A stretch of DNA of 64,000 bases, taken from positions 1,364,001 to 1,428,000 of the forward strand of contig CM066302.1 in the NCBI GenBank assembly GCA_033807695.1, written 5' to 3'. The notes under the pieces are model-generated. The model saw only the letters and a list, made by a program, of their open reading frames with translations, was not told the origin of the DNA and ran no database searches. Shown here piece after piece: positions 1-12,206 of this stretch. Every line of letters starts with the position of its first letter. Position 1 is the first letter of the stretch. Origin of the DNA: Daedaleopsis sinensis. Lineage: Eukaryota; Basidiomycota; Agaricomycetes; Polyporales; Polyporaceae. A program made the position numbers and the translations under genes.

Positions 1-956
1 CGTCTCCGAGAGCGTGTAGAGCGAGATTGGTATGCCGCGCGATCGCATCATCGGCCTGTAAATGTGGCACCGCGCCTTAAGTAGACGACAATCTATAGGC
101 AGTGGAAAAGGGAGCCCTACCTGAGCAGATATCTCTGTGAGACGCTGTTGCTGTTCTTGAATCGTGTCGTCCGAGGCCTGGATCTGTTGCTGCAGGGTTT
201 GGATGGTTTGTTTCAAACCTTTCGCAGCCGCTCTAATGACCTTTGTTAGGCAATATTAGAGAAAGTATGATGCTCGCTCTTCTCACTTCGATGCTTTTAG
301 CCTGTGTTTGAGTCGCTCCGCTTGTTGTTCTAGGAGCTCGGCTTCCGACTGTGCTACTTCGGCACGTGCCCTGTAGCCTCGTCAGTGGCACAGCGACCGA
401 CATTTGTGAACGCTTCTGACCTGAGCTGGGAAGGAAGCTGATAGCGGGAGGACAACGTCAGAGTCTGCAGATGATCTCCTGAAGTCTCAGAGAGACTTTG
501 TGAGTCCGGACTGTCCAGACCACATGGCTCATCAGCCGTGTCGTCGCGGGAGAGGGAGAACTTGAAGAATGCCTACCGGACGACTTCGTCTTGATACAGC
601 GCTATAGGTGCAAGCCCGGCTTGGAGCGTCGTTGTGTCAAAATCAGAGACGGAGTCTTCTAGAGCATTCTCCGTGGCTAGATTCAAATGCAAATGATTGT
701 CTGTAGGGAGCTGAGTGGCAAACCACTCGAGCAGCTGCTTGCCCGCCGGAATGTCTACGGCCCATTCTAGCTCATGCGGGCTGTACGAGGGACCACCAAG
801 ATGTGCTACGATTCGGAGGACCCGTGCGATGGTATCGTCTGCTTTCCCAGTGCCTGTGGCCATGTTGCCTTTTCTGATCCGGAGGGGACTCGGTGCTCCG
901 AGAAGGCGATAAGTACTCTCTGCTTGGAGGGTATCAGTAAGATTGGTAGAATCCAT
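1..956 (-). CDS. HAUS3-like augmin coiled-coil protein, 5' part (partial)
   Basis: Seen: ATG at 956 and exons 577-956, 421-510, 287-370, 121-232 and <1-55 read in one continuous phase, with GT...AG at each junction; the gene leaves the window at base 1. The N-terminus holds 'ELEWAVDIPAGKQLLEWF', which resembles the conserved N-terminal segment of HAUS augmin-like complex subunit 3. Later exons are Glu/Gln/Lys/Leu-rich coiled coil ('AELLEQQAERLKHRL', 'TIQTLQQQIQASDD'). Known: augmin recruits gamma-tubulin to pre-existing spindle microtubules. Inference: augmin subunit 3. The family call rests on one motif and coiled-coil character, so another coiled-coil protein is possible. The intron at 511-576 was chosen because it is the only junction that keeps the frame open; skipping it gives an immediate stop after residue 127. 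Confidence 0.5.
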
Positions 957-1661
957 TCGTGGGAGAGTATGAGAGTGCTCACGGCTCCAAGTTTAATTTC
1001 AGGTTCCAAGCCTGAAACCAGATTCAGGTAGGTTGCCTCTGGTTTGAACGAGGTTGCAAGATGGCGCTCATAGGCGCCCACCGTCGCGCGCGACGTCACA
1101 GTCACGCGCACAGCTTTACTTTTCGGTTTCCACTCCGATTTTCCGGTCCGACGTTCAAACGTTCAAACGTTCACCTCGGAGTCGAGCCTTGTCCTGCCTG
1201 ATACCACGTACCCCCAGAAAATCGTTGTGCGATGAGGTAGGTAGTGGTATATTTGTGCCGTCGATGACTCGGAAGTGTAACACATGAGTACACTGTCAAG
1301 TACGAAGACGACTGTACTCACGTTGGCTTCAATTACGATCGTACAGCTCTCCCGGAGACTCTGAAGAGCTCTGACACAGGGGCCGCTGGCAGCACGGCGA
1401 TGGATCATCATCGTCTTCTATGACGTTGGTGGGACATTGAACGACAAAATGCGGACAAGAAGAGACGGGCCATTAGGTATGTACTTACTTAAGTGACGTG
1501 GAGACACACCGGGGCCTGATTTGCGCAGTGTGCACGCCAAATTTCAATTGATCTACGTATAGCCTGTTAGGAACAATCGCCAGATATCGGGCGCTGTACC
1601 CTGATGCCCGAGGAGGCCCGTATAGCCTCGGAGCGTTTCTTTCAGCCCTCCATCTCCTTCC
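957..1661. other. Intergenic, nothing recognised
   Basis: Upstream flank of the HAUS3-like gene. Open frames here are short and without recognisable domains. A tandem 'gttcaaac' doublet sits near 1155-1170. No promoter element can be named with confidence. Confidence 0.5.
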
Positions 1662-2685
1662 ATGAACAGACTGAGATCGACCAGCCTCATGATTCACCAA
1701 GCATACATAGCCTATCACTATGGCCCATCTCGAGCAGGACTCCAAGCGCCAACAATTCCGCCCAGGACGATAGCGCTTCCGGACTTGTCATCCGTCCCTT
1801 ATGCTCCTTACGATTTCCTGGAATATAGTCACGATTGCCAGCGGGGTGTGCCTCATCGTGGGCGACTTTGTGGTGCTCATAATCACCTGGTATACCACCT
1901 ACCGGATCAGGAAGGCGGTAGCGGGAATCAAGGTGCGCACATGGCTGACCGACTCCCTGCTGAAGGACGGTGTGTCCCCGCCCGATCCCCTTGCATGGAA
2001 ACATTCTGACATCATCCTACACAGGAACGATCTACATTGGGTAGGTGAAGTCATGGACAGGGAATAGCATATATTGACAGCGTGCCGTCACAGATGCCTG
2101 TTAATCCTGAACATTGTGAACATCTTGACGAACGTTCTCAAAATTTGCCTAGCGCCATCGACGCTGTCGATACTTATCACCGCTTCATCCAGGAATCGAG
2201 CGCGGTGTCCGCGTTCCAAGATTCGTACGCTGCTTCTAGTGCGCATTCCGACCGCGACTCGCTGATGAGATGTTCGTGCGCAGGATAACGTGCTTCCTCG
2301 TCTCCCGCTTCCTCCTCAACCTTCGCGGTGTAACACCGCCAGTAATCGCACATAGGGGGACATCGACATGACCTCCATCGGCGACCCGTCGCTCCTTCAG
2401 TTTGCCGAGTTCGTCGACCCGATGGGCGCCGCGCTCGATCACGGCGTGGGCGGGCTCACCGATGGTTCTTCGACGGAGTCGAGTCTGACGTTTGCTGCGG
2501 GCGCCGAATGGGAGGAAGATGGCGAGCGCAGGGTAGGCATGGGCATCGGTCCGAGGGGAAACCAAGAGGACGGGAACGAGCGCAACGCCCTCCAGGCTGC
2601 GCGAGCGGGTGAGGACGCGAAGGCGAAGGTGGCAATCTTGTGGAGAGCCCTGTCTCGTCCAATGAAACGTCAGACGAGGGCATGA
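1662..2685 (+). pseudogene. Agaricomycete multi-pass membrane protein (DUF6533/6534-like), 3' part, possibly degenerate
   Basis: Seen: fragments in family order but in different frames. 'CLIVGDFVVLIITWYTTYR' lies near 1850-1905, then 'LLKDG' splices to 'TIY' and to 'LLILNIVNILTNV' (introns about 1971-2022 and 2041-2092). 'CFLVSRFLLNLRG' lies near 2290-2325, then 'FVDPMGAALDHG' up to the stop at 2685. The TM segment, the LLxDGTxY motif, the ILN motif and the SRFLLNLR motif are typical of a family of seven-TM proteins very abundant in mushroom-forming fungi. Odd: the LNLRG to GDIDM junction would need a 26-nt intron or a frameshift, and the segment around 2130-2260 has no clean splice. No convincing N-terminal TM half was found upstream. 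It could be an intact gene with introns I failed to place, or a decaying copy. Confidence 0.45.
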
Positions 2686-4320
2686 GTAGACGGTTTGAGA
2701 TCGAGCATCCGGTGCGTCCCTTCTCCGATACTCGAGGATCGCCACACTGATACTGTGCTTGCTGGCGCCGTGCTTTGATACTAGGTATGAATTACAAATC
2801 GTTTTTAGCGGCCGATAATACTGTACGTTTGTATGACTACTAATGTTACGCAGAATCATACCATGCCATTCGAAAGGCGACTTCGGGGCGCCCCCTCATC
2901 CTGTAAGGGGCGGGATTCAGGTCCGTCGGCCTCGGCACTTGCTCGTCACGTCTTCTGTTCTCTCACACATGGACGTACCAGTTGTTACACACGTTGAGTA
3001 TGACCAAGGGAAGGCTGATGGTACAAACCCAGAAAAAGCAGAGTGCTCAACTTGCGCGAAACTTTCTGGCAAGAGTCGAGGGCGAACACCGGTGCTTGCG
3101 CGCGATGATGCAGCGGTCGCATCATCAATCGAATTTGAAGCAAGGGCGCCCGATGCATACGTTTGCGAGAAGCCTCAGAGAGTTGGTTCTCAAGTCCATC
3201 ACCCCTGTGGGCGCGTCCCTCGCCAACGGTATGATGTTGCACGGTCGGAGCTCGATGTGAAGCTACTCGCGGTCGGAGTCCGAGGACAGGGGACACAGGT
3301 ATTTCTCGGCCCATCTAGTCACGATCTGACAACCCCCAGTCTGTGTTGGACATGGGTGCCACTGGAAGCGTTGGCATTCATCGTCTCCAAGTGTACAGCC
3401 AGCTTGCTGGTGATTACTATCATGGAGCTGGTGATCGTGGAGAGATGTAGTATCGTCTGTGAGAAGATCTTCCCAAATGCCCACTTTCTTCAAGTCGATG
3501 TCAGTAGGTCGAACATATCTGCCAGCTTAAACTCTGAGGTTAAACATGAGCTCACGGCACGATCGAAGGGCCAGACCTTACTGATCGGTTTGAGGATCTA
3601 GTGGGCTTGGAACGTAGTCAATCTGGTCAAATTGACCATCCCTACTACAGCAGTTTGTAAACAGTACCGCCGACGGGCAGGCCCAGTGCACTGGAGTCTG
3701 GCAGCAACTAAACATGTTCTGCAACGCGGCCTCGGAGGCAGTCTGTATTCTTGTTAGATGCGCGAAGTCGGCGTACAGCAGCACTAGTGGACCTCAAGAT
3801 ACTTATATATAGTCAGTTACGACTCACGAGATAACTCCGATAATAGACTTGATTATGGTGAAGCGCGGACAGCGGTTGCTAGGACGGCGACCACGGCGAC
3901 GCGTGCCCGAATTAATTGAATAGGGCCGGCGGGCGGGAATGGGCGCGTAGGCACGGCGCAAGGCGCGGCTGAGGATCGCGTCCCTTGAACGTCACCCTCA
4001 GTCGGTCGGTCTGGTCACCTCCCGCTTGCTCCGCCTCCAGCCTGGACCAGGCGTTTCGAAACGCGCCCGCTGGCTTCCTTTCTTCTCCGTTCGTCGCCCA
4101 CCTCCTCCGCTCACCATCCTCAAGTTGAAAGCCGGTCTTATCCACCTCTTTCGCCCCGCTCCTTATCCCACTTTCGTCGGTCTTTACCCCCGCCCCTCGG
4201 CATCTCTCTCGCGCACCCCTCGCGCACCACTGTCTCCGAGCAGCATAGTCTTTCTCGCTGCTTTGGAGCCCCTCCTTTGCGATACATTGGCACAAGACCT
4301 CGCGTTGTCCGCCTCTGCTC
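2686..4320. other. Intergenic; long unassigned ORF and pyrimidine-rich leader
   Basis: A 252-codon plus frame at 2843-3601 has a short hydrophobic stretch ('LEALAFIVSKCTASLLVIT') but no recognised domain, and competing frames are also open, so it is not called. Bases about 4010-4320 are strongly C/T-rich, as expected for the promoter and leader of the gene starting at 4321. Confidence 0.4.
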
Positions 4321-5712
4321 ATGGCGGTTTCATCCCGCCCAAACATATTAACACACATTCTAACGCTTCTCTCATGTCTGTTCGTTCTCGTTCTCGGTCA
4401 CGCCAATGATGTCGCCGCCTCGCCGTCGCCCCTCCTGTCGCACCCAAGCGCGCCGGTTGACCTGGCAGTACACTGGAAGCGGGTCACGCCCATCGTCAAG
4501 ACCTCCGAGATTGGAAACAACGTCTCCGTGCTCAACCCAGTCACAGGCCAAGCTATCCCCCAGGGCCTCGGAACCGATGGCGGTGGGGTCGACTTCTCGC
4601 TGCCCGCGATCATCTGGCTCGTTTTCGTGCTCCTAACCGGCGCACCGCTCGCACTAGCGGGGATCCGGCTCTGGCGCGTTACAACGGGGTTGGCGGTTGG
4701 ACTCGGTATGACTCTGTGCGGTGCGTGTTCCAGTTGTTGAGCGAAACCATCCCTGCGTGGTACTTACCAACCGTCTCTCCCATAACCCTTGTTCGGCTCC
4801 GAACGACAGTATGGGCGGCGTTCAATAACACGGTCGACGCGGATGGGCTCTCCGACATCGTATTAACGGTCATTTCGATCGGCGGTTTTGTCGTTGGCTT
4901 TGTGGGCGGAGTACTCGACTTTGGACGATGGCCGGGCATCCTGCTTATCGGCGTTCTCGGTGGCCTCTCGATCGGCGTACGCGTAGTGCTCCTGCGGCCA
5001 GGTCTGCTCATCGACTCGACGTATATCGTCAACTGGCTCGTCCTTGCAGCCTTCATGGCGCTCGGCCTGGCCGGCGTGCTCCTCCGACAGCGAGTCGGCC
5101 TTGTGAGTGTGCTTCTCCGCTTGCCCTCCGATGCCGGACTGACCACCGTCGCCAATCCGCCACAGTTGTCGGGTTGCGCGGCCATTGGCTCCTTCCTCGT
5201 CGCCCTCGGAGCGGATCTGATCATCCAGAGACAGCGGGGGATGAGTTTCGCCCTCCGCTTCCTCTTCGACCGCAACAACTCGCATTTTCTGGTGAGCCCG
5301 CGTCCCGCGCGAGGCCGTGTTTACAAATTCACGGCCGCGCTTGCTCGCGAGTCGCCCGGACGCTGAGACACCCTTCTCTGCTCGCACAGGACATCGTGCA
5401 CCGCGGATACAATCCGTCTCTGACCACACAGATCATGCTCGGCGCATCAGTAGGAGTGATGTGCGTGCTCTCGCGCCGGCTCTGCGTATCGGGTGCGCAT
5501 ACTGACGCTTACTGACTTTTTGCAGCCCCCTGCTCGCATACGGACAGCACAAACTATTCAAGGGCCCCTTCCGTCGCAAATCGGACGACGAGGAGGCGGC
5601 GTTCTACGACGGCGTCGCGGCAGAGCCCGGGTCGAGCATGGAGGAGCTGAAACCGCCACCCACATACGCGACCAGGATGCAGCTTCTCAAGAGCCGTTTC
5701 AGCCTCTCATGA
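4321..5712 (+). CDS. DUF4203 (TM7SF3/TMEM198-like) multi-pass membrane protein
   Basis: Model: join(4321-4720, 4810-5291, 5390-5460, 5526-5712), 379 aa, all junctions GT...AG and in phase. An N-terminal signal peptide (about residues 8-26, 'ILTLLSCLFVLVLGHA') is followed by a short lumenal segment. A block of hydrophobic helices starts with 'LPAIIWLVFVLLTGAPLAL' and includes glycine-rich helices 'IGGFVVGFVGGVLDFG' and 'GILLIGVLGGLSIG', the pattern of the DUF4203 domain. The C-terminus is a short cytosolic tail with acidic and proline residues. Known: TMEM198/TM7SF3 proteins are poorly characterised membrane proteins. Inference: an integral protein of the plasma or endomembrane system of unknown function. 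Confidence 0.8.
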
Positions 5713-7912
5713 GCATTTGCTGCGCACTCTTCTTTCTTCTCCCGCAGCACTATTGTTTCATGCAGTACTAGGTACCGTCTTTGCTCAGGGCGCTTACCAT
5801 CCGTTAGTGATACCATGCCGCAGACTCCCGCCTCTTCTTGCATCTTGCACGCCTTACGTACATATACTTGTGCGTACAGATGGCGCGTGGTCAGACGACG
5901 GACGATGGACACAGACATGCACATATCTATCTCGCTATCTCGCACAGCATATGCATACGCACACGTAAGTAGAGCGCAACACAGTAGGTACTCGACCCCC
6001 TCCCCCCCCCTCCGATCATCCGCACGTGTATTCATACCGCGCACTCACTGGCCCTGCACTGGCCCCTCCTGCCCTCCATCAAACAGATATTTCTTGATTC
6101 TTCTCGCCCTTCGACCTTCTATAATACTGTATAAATAGACTTTTTATTGGTTTCTCATCAAGAAGTGCACATACGCATGGCGGCGGGCGGATCTCCGGGT
6201 GTGGTTTAACGGTCATGAACGCGTGTAGGAAAAAGGTAACCAATGACAACCTTCTTTGAGCTTGATAGGAACGCAACTGCCCAGTAAGGCCGACGTTGCG
6301 AGACCGAAACCATTCGTACGGGGAATGGAGTGCCTGACGTGGAAACGATACTGACCGCGTTATCGTTGTCCCTCCGTCGCCATGGAGGCCAGCCTCAAAG
6401 GACGAGCGAGCAGTACCTTGCATCCCAGTGAATGGGTTCCAGCTTCCAGGCATGCACCCGGCTCAATCTGCCGAAGCCGTGCAGATTGGGCAGGACGTTT
6501 ACGAAGTTCGAGCGGACATGACAAAGGACCCTGAGCTGCAGGGAAGCTGCCGACACCCCTCCGTGGGTATCACACTCGTCCCATGCGTCATTGCAGGTTC
6601 TGAAGCTGATCGGTGTTCGCGCTCTCCAGCAGTAGAAGTCATTGATTGTACCAGAGCTGATTAGGACGCACCTCGATGCCAGGGGCCCGCTAGTAGGCGA
6701 GCGCACGCACGGAGATCCTGCATCGCGTTTGGCCATGGGCGGGGCAGGCGTCCTGCCGTGCGTGCAGCTCGAGTGATGCATGAGAGCGGGCGTGACGTGT
6801 AAGCCCCGCGCGATCTTCGAGAACGACGCTGAAGAACACGCGGCGAAGCTGCCTTCCTCCGCGGCCGCCCCCAGCTCTCGCACGAGGATGCGACGCGGAG
6901 AGACGCTGTGAGTGCCGGGTGCGGATGTGGGGATGGCTTGCAGAACAAAGTTTCGGACCGTGCCCCGCCGCTTCTGCAGCCTGCAGCCTGTTTGAACGCT
7001 CGGCGCCGGCGGGGGGCGAGCGAGCTGCAAGACGTAGACATTGCCAGACACGTTCGCAGATGTGGAGCGAGGAAGGCTCCAGGATGCTCGGGCTCGGGTG
7101 TCGAAATGAAGGGCCGGAGACGTTCTATCAAGGCCGAATCATCGATTAGGATGAAATGGTCCCGGGCCAGTCCAATCCGGGGTCAATCGCTGGCCCATTC
7201 TTGGAAGCAGCACGAGCATTAGAGCCGCACTACCATCGATCTCAAGAAGGCCATGTCCGTCGACGCGGATGGTGTCGCGGGCTCGAGAAGAGAAGGCCTG
7301 GCTCAGGGCAAGGACCGCGGGGAGTGGACAGTCACCTCTTGCGGGCTTAGCGAGTACCATCGACATTGACACGGTGTGATCCGTTGGGCTCCAAAGGTTT
7401 GGGAGATTTCTACGACTTTCTGCTCTCGTTGAGCAGGACGCAATATGAGGCCGACGGCTCCGAGCTCAGGCGTTTCCCCAAACTTGATGACCTGCGCAGC
7501 GTAAATGTGAGTCTAGAGCTGGTGTTGTTGAAGAAGGCCTGCGCACTTACCTCATGTAGGTAATTTATGAGGCTGAGGCGCGCGCGAGGTGCTATATGTC
7601 GGGAACCCACTCTCTTTGTCCCCCCCGGCTTGCAGCTCCTTCTACCTCCTCGACCCTTAGACGAGTGCAGAACCAAGGGCATGGTGGTGGTGGTCACGAA
7701 GAGAGTTGAGCGCTCATAGTAATAAGCATAACTTATCAGAGCGTTACTGAGAGGTTACTGTTATTAATGTCTCAATGATCGGCACTTATCTCGGCTAACG
7801 TTCATCTAAGGCATTAGATTGATGATAAGCGAGTATAGCAAATATTGCATGGACTCGCTCGTTGAACGCGCTCACCTTCTCTCTTCCTTCTCCTTCTTCT
7901 CCTCCTACCACC
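5713..7912. other. Intergenic, no supported gene
   Basis: Overlapping open frames on both strands at about 6395-7372, in a GC-rich patch at 6660-7130, show no recognisable domain and no coherent splice chain. A plus frame at 7366-7563 looks mildly coding but has no start context or partner exons. Bases 7860-7912 are the pyrimidine-rich leader of the importin gene. Confidence 0.45.
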
Positions 7913-10900
7913 ATGACCTCCTGGACACCACAGCAAGCGGGCCTACAGGAGATCCTACAAACCATCCATGAATCCACCGACACACGCAACAGCGCCGTCC
8001 AGCGGAGCATCACGCATGTATGTTCCCCTGCTCCCCATTCATACCGCCGCGCCGCTTCATAACGTGTCCCTTCGCCAGAAATTGAACAATTTCACGCGTG
8101 CCCCGGATTACATCGCCTACCTTGCCTACATCCTCTCTTCGATGCCGCAGGAGGACGACCGCATCCGAACGATTGCCGGATATCTCCTCAAGAATAATGC
8201 CCGCCTCGTCTTGCGCGCTGCACCGGACGTGACCGAGTTCGTCAAGTCCGCCGTGCTCACCGCCTTCAGCGATCCGTCGATCATGATTCGAAACGCGGCT
8301 TCGCAGGACATCGTCGCGTTCCTCGGCATCCTGGAGCCCAAGAACTGGCCCGAGTGTTTGCAGCAGCTGGTGCACATGTTGGATGCACCGAATCCCGATC
8401 AGCAGGAGGTACGCGCCACTTCTATTACCCATTCTGTGTATCCTGCGCGTGCCGTTGTCGGCCTTTGTCAGCCTACTCGTCTTCGATCGTGTCACCCTGC
8501 TCCTGCTCCCCCTTGTTTGTTTTCACGCAAACCGACGCGAGTTGGTACCAGTACTATGGCTGGTCAGCTCTCTTGTGGCGGCCTCCATCGCCGCAAGTCA
8601 TCGACGGCATTGTACAACCACAAACCACGCTGAAACGAGTGTGAATGCCATGCGCAACGTTACTCATCCTCCTACCCGCCCCTTGATTTGGCTATAATCG
8701 GCAATGTATTGACCATACCATCTTCAGGCCGCATTCAACGTCCTCGAAAAGGCATGCGAAGACTATCCCCGCAAGCTCGACGTCGAAATCAATGGCACCA
8801 TGCCATTAGAGTTCATGATCCCGAAGTTCATCATGCTCTCCGAACACCAGCACTCCAAAATGCGCGCACATGCGATCGCCTGCTTGTCGTATTTCGTGCC
8901 TATAGGCTGCCAGTCCTTGTTCGCTCACATCGACACTTTTATCGCGTGCCTGTTCAAGCGGGCGTCAGATGAGGACCCCAACGTGCGGCGGCACGTATGT
9001 CAGGCACTCGTGCTCCTCCTGGCTTCGCGCCCTGAGAAGCTCATGCCGGAGATGAACAACGTGGCTGAATATATGCTCTACTCCACCAAGGACAAGAACG
9101 AGACTGTCGCTCTCGAGGCATGCGAGTTCTGGCTCACGTTCGCCGAGGACCCCGATCTTGCGCCCTACCTCCACCCCTTGCTCGCGAAAGTTGCCCCCGT
9201 TCTCCTGGACTGCATGATCTACAGCGAAGACGACCTCTTGTGGCTACAAGGTGATGAGGAGGATGCCGCGGTACCAGACAAGGAGAGTGACATTAAGCCG
9301 CGCCACTACGGCGGCAAGTCGCATGGCCTCGAACACGATGCCAACGGAGACGATGGGTCAGGAGCAAAGCGTGTTGGTGCGTACGGAGAGGAGCTCGACG
9401 AGGGCGAGGATGAGGATTATGACGATCTGGATGACGACGAGTTCGCGGAGGAGATGTCCACCGAGTGGAACTTGCGCAAGTGCGCGGCTGCCGCGTTGGA
9501 CGTGCTCGCGGTCCGGTTCGGGCCCGACTTGATGAATGTGCTCCTCGAACCGCTCAAGACGAAGCTCTGGAGCGAGGATTGGCTGCAGCGAGAGAGCGGC
9601 ATCCTTGCGCTCGGCGCTATGGCGGAAGGTACGTGCCGATTTTCTCTGACTTATCCCCACTCTGTCTCAATTTGTCTGCTAGGTTGCATTGACGCCATAG
9701 AGCCTCATCTACCCACACTCGTCCCTTACTTAATTAATACCCTCAATGACCCCAAGGTACGTCGCAATGTCAGACGTTGTCTCAAACATATCCTCATTCT
9801 ACGGCGAATATAGCCTTTGGTTCGATCTATCACATGCTGGACCCTCGGCAGATATGCGAATTGGTGCACGCAGCCCATCTCAGAAGACCATAAGAACACC
9901 TTCTTCGTGCCAACCCTGGAAGGAGTCAGTGTCCGTATTTGTAGCCGATGACCACTGATTGACTTTGCGCACAGCTTCTGCGCATGGTCCTAGACAACAA
10001 CAAGCGTGTGCAAGAAGCAGGATGCAGCGCCTTCGCGACTCTCGAAGAAGACGCAGGCCCTGAGCTCGCGCCTTACCTTGAGCCAGTACTGCGCAACCTG
10101 GTTTTCGCGTTCGACAAGTACCAGCATAAGAATATGCTGATTTTGTACGACGCGGTCGGCACCCTTGCAGATGCTGTCGGTACAGCGCTGCAGAACCCGA
10201 CCTACGTCGAAATTCTCATGCCGCCATTACTCAAGCGTTGGTCGAAACTGAAGGACGATGACGACGATCTCGTCCCTCTCCTCGAGGTGATGGTGGTTAT
10301 CTCTGTTGAAAGAGAGCGGTGTAGCTGACTTCTTTTTGTTATCAGTGTCTCGCTTCTGTGACTATCGCAATCGGCCCCGCCTTCCTTCCATACGCCGGGC
10401 CGATATTTGATCGTTGTCAGGCTATCGTGCACAGTGCCCTGCTGCAATACCAGGCATATCAACAGAACCCCGAGATGGACGAGCCTGACCGGTCGTTCCT
10501 TGTGGTCGCACTCGATCTACTTTCGGGTCTAACGCAGGGCCTCGGGATTGCTCTCGAGCCGCACATTACACGCAGCCAGCCCAACCTGCTGTCTCTCCTC
10601 ACTGTGTGCTTGAAGCATCCACACGCAGCTGTACGCCAGTCGGGATACGCGCTCGTGGGAGATATGGCAATGAACTGCTTCCCCGTTCTGAGAGCGCACA
10701 TCCCTGGAGTTATGCAAGAGCTCATACTTCAACTCGACCCCGAGCCAAAGGTCGAGTTCATTAGCGCATGTAATAATGCAGCGTGGGCCGTCGGCGAGAT
10801 CGCCCTCCGGTACGGTCGTGGTAAGTCAGGCTTTCGTTCATGGTAACAATGAGCGCAGCTGACGCGGCTGTTATCAGATGACCAAGAGTTCCAGCAATGG

Positions 10901-11415
10901 GTTCACCCCCTCATCTCGCGCCTGATCCCCATTCTGCTCCACCCGAAGGCACCGAGGAGTCTGCACGAGAACGCGGCGGTGTCGATCGGCCGGATCGGGC
11001 TCATGCACCCGACGCTCGTCGCGCCCCTCCTGCCCGAGTTCGCGCAGTCATGGTGCCAGGCGCTGTACGAAATCCGCGACAACGAGGAGAAGGACTCGGC
11101 GTTCCGCGGACTTTGTACGCTCGTGCAGACGAACCCGGCGGGCATCGCGAAGGTGCGTGGCAGTGACGCGTCTCGTCGTCGTCGTTTTGCTTGCATGCAC
11201 GCATGTTGACGTGTCGTTTTCCCGTGTCCGCGCAGAGCCTGCTGTGGTTCTGCAACGCGATCGTGCGGTGGAACCAGCCGTCGCCGGAGCTGAACAACAT
11301 GTTCCAGACGCTCCTCAACGGCTTCAAGCAGCACGATGCCGTCGGCTGGGCCGCACAAGTCGCCACGTTCCCGCCCGTCATCCAGGAGCGCCTCGCGACC
11401 CGATATGGCGTATAG
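7913..11415 (+). CDS. KAP104: Transportin / karyopherin beta-2 (Kap104-type nuclear import receptor)
   Basis: Model: join(7913-8017, 8079-8408, 8728-9628, 9683-9756, 9814-9924, 9975-10286, 10346-10820, 10878-11152, 11236-11415), 920 aa, close to the usual length of about 890-920. The whole chain is HEAT repeats. Diagnostic stretches are '[15 protein letters not shown]' at the N-terminus, '[12 protein letters not shown]'-like '[17 protein letters not shown]', '[18 protein letters not shown]', the acidic loop '[19 protein letters not shown]' (about residue 365-385, the repeat-8 loop that releases cargo on RanGTP binding), and '[14 protein letters not shown]'. Known: Kap104 imports PY-NLS cargoes such as mRNA-binding proteins. 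The first ATG (ccaccATGacc) gives the conserved start. Intron 2 (8409-8727, 319 bp) is unusually long for this locus. Confidence 0.95.
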
Positions 11416-12206
11416 GCTCTCGCGCCCCGGTCGCGGCCGCAGCTTGCGCGGTGTGTCGTCTCTGCTGAGAGGTAACTTGTCGTATCTGTTTTGAATCCTG
11501 TCGTGTATCACAAGAAGCCATGGCCCGTCGGTCCCATCGTACTTCATACTCTTCCTTTTACTGTGTCGGTACACGCCCATTCGCCTCGTGTTGTCTACCG
11601 CCATTGGAAACCCGGTTTTGCGCTTTACATTTGCCCACTCCCCCTGCCTCATCTGTCTCGCCGCGTCTCCCGGGGACCGTCCCCGGGGATGCATTTTACG
11701 TAGTGTAGTATTCACCTTCGCCGGCCCGCGCACTTGTATCGCTTTTCAAACCCATTCGCCTTTGCTGCCTCTATTCTTGCCTGTCTGCGTCCCGCGCCCG
11801 CGCACTCCTTGTCTGTTCATATAGCATCCAACTAGCTGTCCCGTCTCCCAGATCGCAGTCTCTGTGCACCCGTCCCAATGTCCGAGAGTCTCGAGCAATG
11901 ACTATCACGAATCACTACGAACATTTCGAATTCTTGCGGTTGCGGATCGGCGGCCGACTCTATATGCATACGGAAAGATACGGACTAGAGCAGGGTGTAC
12001 TTGTATAGATATACGCTGGAGCCACATAGCTCGTGTACAGGTATCGGAGTCGCAGCAGTTTGCTATAACGTATTGTCGAGAATGTGTATGGATCCCATGT
12101 TACACGAACTATCCACCCGTGACCCGGGAGTCTGATATAGTGGAGCCTGAGCTGTCCGAGATCAGCTGCTTAGTCCTGCCGCTGCCCAGTGACGGGATGA
12201 AGCATA
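11416..12206. other. Convergent intergenic region (3' ends)
   Basis: Lies between the stop of the importin gene (+) and the stop of the MFS transporter (-). Contains T/C-rich 3'-UTR-like sequence. The open frame on the plus strand from 11864 is a shadow running into the transporter's last exons. Confidence 0.5.

Noticed and set aside
2843..3601. 252-codon open frame on the plus strand
   Set aside because: No domain, no neighbouring exons, competing open frames in two other phases, and codon use unlike the real exons in the window.
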